This document shows, piece by piece, positions 1 through 9,769 of a stretch of 64,000 nt of DNA; within the stretch, counting starts at the first letter, position 1, and each line of letters begins with the position of its first letter. This DNA comes from Megascapheus bottae (lineage: Eukaryota; Chordata; Mammalia; Rodentia; Geomyidae): the NCBI GenBank assembly GCA_024803745.1, contig JANJXV010000014.1, forward strand, positions 3,209,001 through 3,273,000, given 5' to 3'. The notes under the pieces were generated by a model. That model saw only the letters and a program-made list of their open reading frames with translations, did no database searches and was not told the origin of the DNA. The translations under genes and the position numbers were made by a program.

Positions 1-117
1 AATATTTGACCTGTTGCATCAAAACTAGAAGCAGATGTTACAAGAAACCTTGATCTCCCTCCCCACTCTAGGATTTAGTACGGATTCCAATTGGCCCTTG
101 GTGATAGCCCATCCCTT

Positions 118-1129
118 TTTTTTTATCTTTTTTTTGTTTCTAAATATTTATTTTTTAATACTTTTTATTGTAATTAATAAAAGGGTTACATGATATTTGC
201 CAGATAGAAGGTGTATTAATTCACATACATTGATACCCTTTCACATGTCTTGGTACCCATTACTCTCCCCCCCACGCCCCCCCGTCTTGGTTTTCCCCCC
301 TTCCCTATCCAATTTCAAATAACTAAATACAAATATATCCAAAATATCAGATAATAAAATGAGATACTGTAACAATATGAGATAACCAAGAGACAGCAAA
401 AGAGATGAGAGATAACATAGTACATTAAGGACAACAATCATTCATTATAGGGCTTTTGTTTCAGTATCCTGGAGGTCCTTTCAATTAGCTTCATACTATA
501 TGGCCTTATGTATCAAGGTTTTGCTCTAGTGCAAAGCTCTGCTAGTAGAGCCCAAGGTTTCTACTGATTATGACGAATGAGGAAAACCATTGAGCCTAAG
601 TTCCTTTGAGTCTGGCTTACTTCACTTAATATGATTTTTTCTAAGTCTTTCCATTTCCTAACAAATGGGGCGATGTCATTCTTTCTGACAGCAGCATAGA
701 ATTCCATTGTGTACAAATACCACAACTTGTTGATCCACTCATCAACTGAGGGACATCTAGGTTGGTTCCATATCTTTGCTATGGTGAATAATGCTGCAAT
801 GAACATTGTTATGCTAGTGGATTTAGTATGCCTTAGATTTTGGATGGTTGGGTAAATGCCAAGTAGTGGAATTGCTGGGTCATAGGGGAGCTCTATGTTT
901 AGCCTTTTGAGGCACTGCCACACTGCTTTCCATAGTGGTTGAACGAGTTTGCACTCCCACCAACTGTATAGTAGTGATCCCTCCTGGCCACATCCCCTAC
1001 AGCATCTGTTATTAGTTTTCCTGATCCTGGCCATTCTAACTGGAGTAAGATGGCGCCGAGACAATAGGGATGCTGCCTAGCTCTCTCACAAAAAGAGAGA
1101 ACCAGGGAGTCCCACGAGCCAATTACCTC
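118..1129 (-). mobile_element. Young L1 3' end with a 5' inversion
   Basis: On the minus strand this is the end of L1 ORF2 followed by the L1 3' UTR and an A-rich tail, seen as T-runs at 118-173. The ORF2 part (about 565-1045) encodes the C-terminal domain typical of L1, with DPAIPLLGIYP, TIAKIWNQP and TMEFYAA. The CX3CX7HX4C finger is degraded: the His is replaced by Tyr and the next Cys by Ser. The 3' UTR has a C-rich (plus) / G-rich (minus) tract near 268-302. A 13 bp direct repeat, tagcccatccctt, at 105-117 and 1130-1142 marks the target-site duplication. About 1046-1129 does not continue ORF2 and reads in the opposite direction (separate entry). The 167-codon frame at 561-1064 begins inside that junction, so it is chimeric and not a protein. 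Confidence 0.9.
1046..1129 (+). mobile_element. Inverted segment, probably the L1 5' UTR start
   Basis: This lies inside the target-site duplication of the 118-1129 L1 but does not match ORF2 of the other copies, which continue with a sequence like that near 31,000 and 59,770. It opens with aagatggcgccgagacaata, which resembles the start of mammalian L1 5' UTRs, where a YY1-type AAGATGGC element sits close to the transcription start. Its orientation is opposite to the rest of the element, as twin priming predicts. The 5' UTR assignment is inference: no full-length copy is in the window to compare. Confidence 0.5.
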
Positions 1130-1142
1130 TAGCCCATCCCTT

Positions 1143-1800
1143 ATATTTACAAAATCTACAGTGTCCACGCTACAAAGGTATTCAAGAGAAATCATCTGGC
1201 AAGAAACCCTCACAGTGAAATTATGTATGTGTTACACATGTATGAAAATGGAACAAAGAAACCTGTTGAAATGGTTTCAAGAAAAGCAGAGTTAAAGTTA
1301 TAGAGGAGGTGGGTTTGATCAGGATTGCAGGATGCCCATATAGAAACATTACAGCAAAACCCTGTCAAACTAATAAAAGCAAGGAAACAAAAACACACTT
1401 CCCACCTGGCTAGTCTACACAGAGAAAAGTTGATCAGGTGTATACAGAGACATGTTTGAGGATGTTAACCTTAATTAAAGTATGGTTTATGATTTACAAT
1501 TTGATGGTTGAATGCATTCTGAATTGTTGCTATCATGGAGTACAAGTACTGATGACTATATAGATTCCAACTAAGTCTGTCAGTAAGGAAAAAAAAACCT
1601 CAAAATAATAAATTCATAAGAACATATTATAGTATAAACAAGTTTAACATGTTCAAAGAGAAAATACTTGGTAATTAAAAGTAACAAGTTCAGTTGAGCA
1701 GGTTGCGAGAGGGTTTTATATAGGGTGACAGATGATTATTAGTACTGTGCGCTGTGATAATACATTATTTCTTGAAATAAAATTACACATATGAGGAAAA
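1143..1800. other. Single-copy AT-rich DNA
   Basis: No recognised repeat, gene or regulatory motif was seen. Short open frames here look like chance. Confidence 0.4.
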
Positions 1801-1802
1801 AT

Positions 1803-2045
1803 AGCAAATATCTCATATTGTTACAGTATCTCACTTTGTTATCTGATATATTGAATTTATTTGTATTTGGTTATTTGAAATTTGATAGGGAAGGGGGGAA
1901 AACCAAGATGGGAGGGGGGGTGGGGGGGAGGGTAATGGGTACCATGACATGTGAAAGGGTATCAATGTATGTGAATTAATGCACCTTCTATCTGGAAAAT
2001 ATCGTGTAACCCTTTTATTAATTACAATAAAAAATTTTAAAAAAA
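1803..2045 (+). mobile_element. L1 3' UTR fragment, 5'-truncated
   Basis: It contains only the last ~240 bp of the young L1 3' UTR: the TTGGTTATTTGAAATTTGATAGGGAAGGGG segment type in degenerate form, a G-rich tract at about 1890-1931, then the terminal GTAACCCTTTTATTAATTAC block and an A-rich end. The same order is found at the 3' end of the large L1 near 60.4-60.66 kb. It carries no coding part. Confidence 0.92.
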
Positions 2046-2221
2046 CTTTAAAAGCCAAGCAACAGATATTTATGTTTTCTACTTATATATGCATATAGTA
2101 TGGCATCTATTAAAATAATTTATTTAGACATAGCTTGGTAGAAATAATTTTAGTGACTTTTAGCCTATTTTCCTAATTTTAGCTAAAGTTCATTTTTAAT
2201 TCATTGTGTCTTTCTTTTATG

Positions 2222-2430
2222 GGTCGGGGGAGACTGGAACCCTAGCTTGAATTTAAGGTCTTATACTTTTGCTTGGCATTCCTGTTCATAGCTGGAGCTT
2301 CATTACTGAAGCTAATCCTCCAGTCCAACACTTTGTTAGTTACCTGAATGAAGATGGAGATGCACAGACTTTTCTGTCCTAGTTTTAAACAAAGATCATC
2401 ATAGCTAAAATTATAAACAGGTTTGATATC
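2222..2430 (-). mobile_element. Degraded B1-ID composite SINE (possible)
   Basis: The plus-strand order of motifs (a gactggaaccctagc-like 3' end, a ctggagcttcatta middle, then gcacagacttttctgtcct) follows the inverted 4D-type SINEs elsewhere in the window, but with many differences. It is probably an old minus-strand copy. Confidence 0.35.
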
Positions 2431-2449
2431 ATCGTGTCTGTTCATTGTT

Positions 2450-3382
2450 CTCTGCTCCTATGTGCACAATCCTTCATGTACCAAACAACAACAACTGACT
2501 TCTCCATTCAAGCTAATCTTTAATACATTTTTTTCTTGGACACTCTTTCAATATAGATTTTAATTTTTCTGTCAGCTTACTGGTGAATACTAGCATAGTT
2601 ATCCTTTCCTTTTTAATAGATGTTTGTGGCATATACAGGTGACAAAAACAACAACGAATTCACGTTCTTTAAGTACTTTTTAAATGTCTTTGTCCTCTTT
2701 TCTAGCTTACCATGTTTCTGAGAAAAAGAATTGCTGTCATCCGTATTTTTGTTCCCTCGTCTCTGCTACTTTGGTCTCTGCTTATTGTCAGAGTATTACC
2801 ATTAATACTGACATTGAACAATTTGATGTTGTCTCACTGCAGTGTGGCTTTCCTCATTTTCCTTGTAGATTCTTAAGTTTAACTAGACATATAAACTTAT
2901 TGTTTACTTAAGATTTGGAAATATTTTAGCATTATCTCTGCTATTCTTTACATTTCTCACCCCTCTCTGGAAGGCAGTGTCTCCTATGTTTTCTTGCTGC
3001 TGTTTGTCGTGATCACAATAGTAATAATGGTTTTGTTTAGTAAAATTAGGAAACCATATGTATGTATTCTTGGGATATGTGGTCCCACAAATCCACTCAA
3101 TGAAAGTAATAGCCAACAGCTGTAGCAGATTTCTTTCTCTGTCTGGAAGCACAGGGTCTTCTTATCTTTGCAGTAGAACTGAGTGTGTGTACAGGCATGC
3201 AAGGTTCAAAACACATGAGCCAAAAATGTGGCACCTTAGAAATTGAAGAAAGCAGAAACAACATTTACCCTCTTAGCATGATCTAGGGAAGGTCACTCTG
3301 ATCTACTTCCCTTTGGAGATTCTCATGAGGTGTCTGGCCTGAAGCAAAGGAATGTCATGAGGATGCTAAGAAGAATGCTAAT
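2450..3382. other. Single-copy sequence
   Basis: No repeat family or exon was recognised. Several 60-82 codon frames overlap on both strands and show no family motif. Confidence 0.4.
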
Positions 3383-3396
3383 AAACAAGAATTTCT

Positions 3397-3607
3397 GGGC
3401 CAGGAACTTGGCCTAGTGGTTAAAGTGCTTGCCTAGCATGCATGAAGACCCGGGTTCGATTCCTTGGTACCACATATATAGAAAAAGCTGGAAGTGGTGC
3501 TGAGGCTCAAGTGGTAGAGCTCTAGCCTTGAGAAAGTCCAAGGACAGTGCTCAGGCCCTGAGCTCAAGCCCAGGACTGGCAAAAAAAAAAAAAAAAAAGA
3601 AAAAAAA
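3397..3607 (+). mobile_element. ID-like SINE with target-site duplication
   Basis: This is a full-length tRNA-derived SINE. The A box region is ggcctagtggttaaagtg, the B box is gggttcgattcc, the right part is ctcaagtggtagagctctag, and the 3' end is ctcaagcccaggactggc followed by an A tail. The flanking 14 bp duplication aaacaagaatttct lies at 3383-3396 and 3608-3621. The intact B box and perfect duplication suggest a fairly recent insertion. Confidence 0.95.
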
Positions 3608-3839
3608 AAACAAGAATTTCTAAGCCACCACAATTTATTGACATTGGATCATTTTCTTTCTTTTCCAATCACATATTTTGCAGGACTTCCCACATATAAA
3701 GATATAGATTTTACTGTTTCTTTGATTCTTCATTTCTAAAGACCATTAAGGTCACGAAGATTTATATTAAATTAAGTGTTCATGTTTTTCTCTTGTTACA
3801 GACCATAAACTTGCTAGAAAAGAAATCTTTTCTATGGCT

Positions 3840-4138
3840 CAGCACAGTGGTTCACATTTTTAGTACCAGCTACATTTGAGGGTTAATATAGAAAGGTTCA
3901 CAAGTCAAGGCCAAGTATTAGCAAGACCCCATCTCATTTAATAAGCAGGAATGGTGGCTCAGGCCTATGATTCAATCTATGAGGGAAGCCATCACTAAAA
4001 GGAACAAGATCAGTCTTGGGCAAAAACTCATCTAAACTAAATAAAGACATGAGTTAGGTTGACTCAAGCAGTAGAGTGCCTGTCTAGGAATCACAGGTCT
4101 CCAAGTTCAAATCCAAGAGCCCTACTCTTCCCTCCAAA
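3840..4138 (+). mobile_element. Composite SINE: B1-like, B1-like, ID-like
   Basis: Two 7SL/B1-type units follow one another, with gcacagtggttcacat near 3844 and ggaatggtggctcaggccta near 3950. Each is followed by a degenerate tail of the aagaccccatctc type. A tRNA/ID-like unit then runs from about 4050, with gactcaagcagtagagtgcc and a B-box-like caagttcaaatcc. This three-part structure is like the MEN/B1-dID class of squirrel-related rodents. It is diverged, so old. Confidence 0.65.
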
Positions 4139-4162
4139 ATGAATGTTTCCTACCTTCACTTC

Positions 4163-4258
4163 TTATTTCCTGCTGTAGTGCTTGGAATTGAACCCAGGGT
4201 CTGGCATATGTAAGGCAAGAGAAGTGTTTTACTGACAAGCTACATCCTCAGACTTCTC
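4163..4258 (-). mobile_element. ID monomer, old
   Basis: Read on the minus strand it gives a short tRNA-like unit with an A-box-like end and a B box matching the complement of ggaattgaacccagggtc. It lacks the long right half of the ID-like SINEs. It lies directly after the composite SINE and points the other way. Confidence 0.65.
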
Positions 4259-4259
4259 T

Positions 4260-5585
4260 CCACTCCACACTCCCAGCAAGCACTGTGCTACAGAGAACAC
4301 TGCCTTAGCCTTTGCTTCTGACTTGTGCAGAGCCTCAAACCAGCCAAGCTGAATTTTTCAGGTGTTTCCTAAGCATGCTCACAGCTCTATACAAGCATTT
4401 GCTTACGTCCTCAGAAACAGACCCAGGACTCTTCAAAATTCCCTGTGAACATCTCACTCCCCAGGTTGTCCTTTGTAAAGTTTGTTGGATAGACTATTGT
4501 TCGTACCAACTGATTATCTATCACTAAGGCAACAAGAAAATGTTAAACAATCAAACAATCATTAGTTTGGGACACCTATTATTCCCATCAAAAAAATAAC
4601 CTGTTTGCATGAGAAGAGCACTGAGTTAGGTCAAATAACATTTCTGTGAAGGAGAACTTCAATAGAATTGCAGGACAAGTCAAATAATGGCAATTCTAAA
4701 GAAATGAAATTTCAAAGGACCAACACCAAAGGCCTTCTACCTTGGGCTGCCAGGAAATGGTTTTCCCCATAATTTCAGGCTAATGGTTCCCACAGCTACA
4801 TGTGCACAGAAGAGTTTAGGGCTGGGCAGGGGGGGGTGGTTGTGTAATAGAGTAAGTTAAAATGTCACCAAATTTGCTCTTCTTTCTGAGATTATAGCAA
4901 TCTTCCTTGGATAAATGCTTCTCAATTGCTGTGAGCTTTTGGTTAATTTATGTAATTCTGAAAGAGTTGTTTAGGACCATTTTTGTAAGTGTTGCTTTTA
5001 TGGAAAAGAGTATTTTCAAAGGTCCTTAAAACTACCATTCCTGCTGATATCACTTCAAATATGCACATTTTAGTATCTGAGGCCACCTCCCCGATACTAA
5101 TGCACCTTAGCAAGCTTTTCCTTAGCTGCCTTTGCTTGGTTTTATTGCAAAGTGTTTCTCTTTCTGTATTTTCTGTCTTCCTTATTTGTCTACTATCTTA
5201 CATGAGGTTAATTCCATTCAGATCAATTTTCACCACAATTTTCATTATGCTTATCTCCAGAAGTTTCATTTAATCTGTATTAATTAATACATCAGGACTG
5301 TGTTTTCTCTTGAAAATATAGACAATGCCTGTTTAGCTAGAATGTGCTACCAGCTAATAATTGAGAGAACATAAATAAAGAATAAATTATAGAAACTAAA
5401 TATGACTCACAACACCTAAATTATTTGTTCTCTATATAGAAAAATTTCCCCAATATGTGACCTTAGAAAATGAAAACTATATGCATCTAATTATAGTGAA
5501 CACTGATTTATGAAAATAATGGAAACATGTATTTCTTCTGTAGAACTATTTTCTATGGAAATTATGCTGACATATTACACAGCAT
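4260..5585. other. Single-copy AT-rich DNA
   Basis: No recognised element. A 94-codon frame at 4989-5273 is rich in Leu, Ile and Ser from T-rich DNA. It has no family motif and no splice or Kozak context that I could defend, so I treat it as chance. Confidence 0.4.
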
Positions 5586-5588
5586 ACT

Positions 5589-5703
5589 CTTTTTTTATTT
5601 ATAATTTTTTTTGTAATTAATAAAAGGGTTACATGATATTTGCCAGCTAGAAGATGCATTAATTCACATACATTGATACCCTTTCACATGTCTTGGTACC
5701 TTA
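5589..5703 (-). mobile_element. L1 3' end, ~115 bp
   Basis: This is the terminal block of the young L1 3' UTR in reverse orientation: T-rich tail, gtaattaataaaagggttac, then cattgatacccttt and tcttggtacc. It stops abruptly there, so the insertion was severely 5'-truncated. Confidence 0.9.
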
Positions 5704-5807
5704 GTCTAATGATTGCCTTTGAGCAATTTTGCAACTGTTCATAAATCATAATTAACTGGCAAATAAACCAATTATGACTTAACAGTAGAGTTTGAGATTT
5801 TGTGTTA

Positions 5808-5938
5808 AATTTATTCTTATTTTGGGTTATTGAGGCAGTCTTACTATGCAGCCCAGGCCAGCCTCTAAACTTTGTTATTCCTGCCTCAGCCTACCAAAAG
5901 CTAGGATTACAAGTATGTGCCATCACATTCAGTTTCTG
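5808..5938 (-). mobile_element. B1/7SL-type SINE
   Basis: On the plus strand: ttattgaggcagtcttacta, cagcccaggccagcc and gctaggattacaagtatgtg. This is an inverted B1 with its 7SL-like promoter end near 5938. It has moderate divergence. Confidence 0.85.
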
Positions 5939-6001
5939 TTGGAGTTTTAGCTGACATCCTAGCAGATCCCATTACATGTCAGCAGTTCTTCCTCTGCCTA
6001 G

Positions 6002-6207
6002 CACTAGGTCTTGAACTCAAGAGTGTGGGTGCTGTCCATTAGTTTTTTCACTTAAGGCTAGCTTCCTACCACTTGAGCCACTGCTACTCTTCTGGCTTTT
6101 GAGCTTTGAGGACTTTCCTGCCTGGATTGGCTTTAAGCCACAATCCTCAGATTCAGTCTTCAGAGAGGTTTATAGGCCTGAGTCATTAGTGCTTGGAATG
6201 TTAAGGT
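6002..6207 (-). mobile_element. B1-ID composite (4D-type) SINE
   Basis: The inverted motif order ggtcttgaactcaagagtgt, cttgagccactgctactctt, cctgcctggattggctttaa and ccacaatcctcagattc matches the minus-strand 4D-type copies in the window. It is diverged. Confidence 0.75.
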
Positions 6208-6761
6208 TTCTTTACCTCAGATAAGACTTTGATGTATGATTTTGGACATAGTAAGTGATAACCTCTCAGTCCTGTGAGAAGCCAGAATAATCGACACTAA
6301 AATATGCCTCTTTTACATTAGGATTATTTTGAACTAATTATTTTGAGAAAAAAAGGACATTGTGACAACACAGTAGAAAACCCTTTTTCTAAGTAAAATC
6401 AATGCTCATAAAGGAAATAGCCATGGTAAAGAGGTATGCCCCTCATTGAACCTGGATTTTGGGTCCAGGAATTATAAGGAATTCTTATCAGTGGAGAAGG
6501 CAGTAGCCTAAATCTACCCAACAAACTGTATTGTTCTTTACCTGCATTTCCAGATGTGCTCTCCTATATCTTGCCATGCTCACTATTTTCTTCCTTTGAT
6601 GAAAATATGTAAGCCTCAATTCTAAGCCATCTCTTTCATATTTACTCATTTTTATCCTTGGGATTACTCCCATGCATACATTGAGGACATGTTCATAAAT
6701 TTGTTTGATTTCTCTTGTTCATCTATCTTTGTTTTAAAGCCTCTATCTAAAATCTCAGGAA

Positions 6762-6960
6762 TGGGGCTGGGAGTTTCGTCTAGTGGTAGAGTGCTTGCCT
6801 AGCATGCACGAAGACCAGGGTTTGATTCCTCAGTACCACATTCATAGCAAAAAGCCAGAAATGCTATTGTGGCTCAAATGGTAGAATTCTAGCCTTGAGA
6901 AAGCCCAAGGATAGTGCTCAGGGTCTGAGTTCAAGGCCCAGGACTGGCAAAAATAAAAAA
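6762..6960 (+). mobile_element. ID-like SINE with target-site duplication
   Basis: This is a full-length copy: gtctagtggtagagtgcttg (A box region), gggtttgattcc (B box), a ttgtggctcaaatggtagaa right part, caaggcccaggactggc and an A-rich tail. The duplication taaaatctcaggaa occurs at 6748-6761 and 6961-6974. Confidence 0.95.
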
Positions 6961-7638
6961 TAAAATCTCAGGAAGGTAGAAAGAAAATTATTATTTTCCT
7001 CCCCATGAATTCCCTTATATAACAGCAAAATAATTTTATATGTTTACTCATATAATATAAAAGAATTATTTTGTGAAAGTTATCTTTGAATGTAGTAAGC
7101 AATTAAAATTTAAAAGATGGGAAGAGAGCCAAGAGATTGAAAAATAAAGTGTGTAAATATCCTCTTGCTAACTTGCTGGCCAACAGCATGTCCTAGATTT
7201 TTGTTAAATCATGGGTTATACAATTAACTTAAGCTCACTATTCTAAGTAAAAATAACAAAAACATAAACTGAAAAATTAAAACCAGAACACAAAGGAAAC
7301 ATTAGAAACAGAAAAAATAACAAAAGTGATAAAATTAAGATCAAACTTTATGTCATAAAAATAATTGCTTCCTGAACAAAGCAAGCCAGCAACAGATAAA
7401 AGAATTTTGGTCTGAATTAAAAACTAAAATTCAATTGTGTATTTATACAAAAGGCTCATTTAAGATAAACACTCAAAGATGTTGAAAGTCATCACACATT
7501 GGAAATAATCACTCTGTAAGAGGAGATGAGAAAAAAGTGTAAATCTGCAAAAGGGCATAAACATTAGGGTACAAAGCTATTTTAAAAAATCAGCTGGAAC
7601 ATTATAGTTAACTATCATGTTATAAAACCAATATACAT

Positions 7639-7832
7639 GGGCCAGGAGTTTGGCCTAGTGGTAGAGTGCTTGCCTGGCATGCACGAAGACCCGGGTTTGA
7701 TTCCTCAGAACCATATACATTGATAAAAGCTGTGGCTTGAGTGGTAGAGCTCTCTCCTTGAGAAAGTCCAAGGACAGTGCTCAGGCTCTGAGCTCAAGCC
7801 CAGGGCTTGCAAAAAACAAAACAGAACAACAA
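7639..7832 (+). mobile_element. ID-like SINE with internal deletion
   Basis: The left half is complete (ggcctagtggtagagtgctt, B box gggtttgattcc). Between the B box and the right part about 15 bp of the usual cagaaaaagc..aagtggtgct segment is missing. The 3' end is cagggcttgc with a mixed A/C tail of caa repeats. Confidence 0.92.
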
Positions 7833-8244
7833 CAAAAATATAAACAACTCAAAGCTTTCTCCTAATCAACACAAATGAGAGAGACAAAATTACTTTAAAA
7901 AGCAATTATTGGCAAAAAAATCTTTCAGGAAAATATGTTGTAAAACAATTATAATAGATCAAATCCAAATTTAAATTTATGCTGCTATATACATATGTCT
8001 GTATCTTTACATGCTAGCATAATCATAACAATATTGAGGAGTATGCATACTGAAGTACCAAGAATGTTGAGTAAGTTAAAAAATATATATTAGACAAATT
8101 TTACATAAAAATAGAAAAGAACAGTGTTCTCATAAGTAAGAATTATTTGATAAGTTTTAGTCAATGCATTATGATTTTAACATAAACAACAATATTTCTA
8201 GGAAATCCAATTCCAGAATTTAACAATTGGATTTAATTAACTTT

Positions 8245-8363
8245 GAAATTACACCCAGAAGTAGTCACACATGCATGTAATCCCAGCAATATAGAAGAAA
8301 AACCTTGAGTTTTCAGCCAGTCTGGGCTACACAGTAAGATGTTGTACCAAAAACCAAATTATA
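8245..8363 (+). mobile_element. B1/7SL-type SINE, old
   Basis: Motifs are gtagtcacacatgcatgtaa, cccagcaatatagaag, a gagttttcagccagtctggg core and a gtaagatgttgtacc end. It is a diverged B1 monomer. Confidence 0.75.
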
Positions 8364-8438
8364 AAGCCTCATGACCCACAAAAAATTATAGTTCAATCAT
8401 AAAATATAATAGTAGATAGCTATTAAAATTATGCTACA

Positions 8439-8650
8439 GCGACTGGGAGTTTGGCTTAGTGGTAGAGTGCCTGCCTGTCATGCACGAAGACCCAGGCTTG
8501 ATTCCTCAGTAGCACATACACAGAAAAAGCTACAAGTGGTGTTGTGGTTCAAGTAGTAGAGCCTTTCTCCAGCCTTGAGAAAGCCCAAGGATAGTGCTCA
8601 GGCCTTGAATTCAAGCCCCAGGTTTGGCAAAAAAAAAAAAAAAAAAAAGA
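8439..8650 (+). mobile_element. ID-like SINE
   Basis: The left tRNA-like half has ggcttagtggtagagtgcct and B box aggcttgattcc. The right part has ttctccagccttgagaaagc and ends at caggtttggc with an A20 tail. A short aaaattat repeat flanks it on both sides (8425-8432 and near 8651), a possible duplication. Confidence 0.93.
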
Positions 8651-9111
8651 AAATTATTATTCATTGTTAGTAAAGTAGAAAAAACAATTGTAGATAAAAT
8701 ATGATTTTTTAATATTAAAATGTTTTCATATTAAATCAATCTGGAAATCTAACCTCAAGTTAAAATAATAATTGATATGGAGTACTAGAACTAAAAGTCT
8801 AAGTGGCTTTGTTTTTATACTTCTGTATATCCCATCTTACATTCCTGCTTTTATAATAAAACGCATTTTTTGTTTGTTTGTTTTTTACTTTAAAGGTACT
8901 GAATATTCAGCCAGGCAACAATCTTTGATGTTACAAAGATGGCATCTTTCTTGACTGTATTTTGTGCCACTCAGTCAAGACTATTTGCCACACTTCTATG
9001 GGTGAATTGCCCTATGCTTAAAAAAAAAGTCATTGTACCTAATACTAATAAAATTTAAAAGCTGAAAAATTTCCAATGATCTGATAAATTCTTTGCAAAG
9101 AATACTGGAGA

Positions 9112-9410
9112 CATCAAGCGGGCATGCTGGCTCACACCTGTAATCCTCCCTATTCAGGAGACTGAGATCTGAGGATCAAGATTCAAAGCCAGTCAGGCAC
9201 AAAAGGACCAGAGACTCTTATCTCCAATTAACCTCTAGAAAATGGGAAGTGGGGCTTGGTACAAGGTAGGGCCATAGCCAAGAACAGAAGAACTCAAAGA
9301 CAACACCCAAGCCCAGGGGTAGGGTGGTAGCCTTGAGCTGAAGAGCTCAGGGACTGCATGCAGGCTGAGTTTAAGCCCTATGACCCACCAAAAAAAAAAA
9401 AAAAAAAAAA
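9112..9410 (+). mobile_element. B1-ID composite (4D-type) SINE, long form
   Basis: The 5' half is B1-like (tggctcacacctgtaatcct, gaggatcaagattcaaagcc). The linker is actcttatctccaattaacc. The ID-like 3' half includes tagggtggtagccttgagct and gctcagggactgcatg, and the A22 tail follows. About 60 bp of extra sequence between the halves (9258-9317) repeats part of the ID-like half, so the copy is longer than usual. Duplication aagaatMctggaga (M = A or C) at 9098-9111 and 9411-9424. Confidence 0.9.
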
Positions 9411-9669
9411 AAGAATCCTGGAGAAAATGTATTTGATATGGTCCCAATATCACTGTCTTCTTAATCTGTCCTGACTATGTTACAAATGCTTCTGTGACAC
9501 TGTTCATTCACAACTGAAAGGACAGGCTCAAGTAGTCTCTTCCAAAACCTGAACATCTGATAATTTTCAGATCTTTATTTTAAAAGATCACCAATATCCT
9601 TTGAATTTCCTTTAGTGATATAATGCTTGCCAATTCCACACGATGATGTAAATGTACCATTTTATTTTT

Positions 9670-9756
9670 CTTTTTTGGTCAGTTCTGGGAATGGAATGTA
9701 GGGCCTCATGCATGCTGGGCAAGCAACCTACCACTGTGATATACAACAGCCCAGGA
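9670..9756 (-). mobile_element. ID monomer (BC1-like)
   Basis: On the minus strand it starts gctgggctgttgtatatcac and contains cttgcccagcatgcatgagg with a B-box-like region, then ends in an A-rich tail seen as tttcttttttgg. Only the short tRNA-like unit is present. Confidence 0.75.
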
Positions 9757-9769
9757 TAGCTTAGTTTTA

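Larger units (their letters stand above)
7080..8870 (+). mobile_element. Ancient L1 (L1M-like), interrupted by SINEs
   Basis: The A-rich sequence around 7440-7530 resembles old L1 ORF2 (the segment reading 'aaaggctcat...gatgttgaaagtcatcacacattggaaa' in degenerate form). The part after 8660, with gtttttatacttctgtatat and a terminal ataataaaac, resembles an old L1 3' UTR end. SINEs at 7639, 8245 and 8439 sit inside. Resemblance is by eye to remembered consensus, so the edges and continuity are uncertain. Confidence 0.4.

Noticed and set aside
561..1064. 167-codon frame as a host protein
   Set aside because: It is the C-terminal part of L1 ORF2, and its first codons come from the inverted junction, so the frame is chimeric.
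3397..3607. tRNA gene, because of A-box and B-box motifs
   Set aside because: The motifs belong to an ID-like SINE with an A tail and duplication; no cloverleaf with paired acceptor ends is seen.
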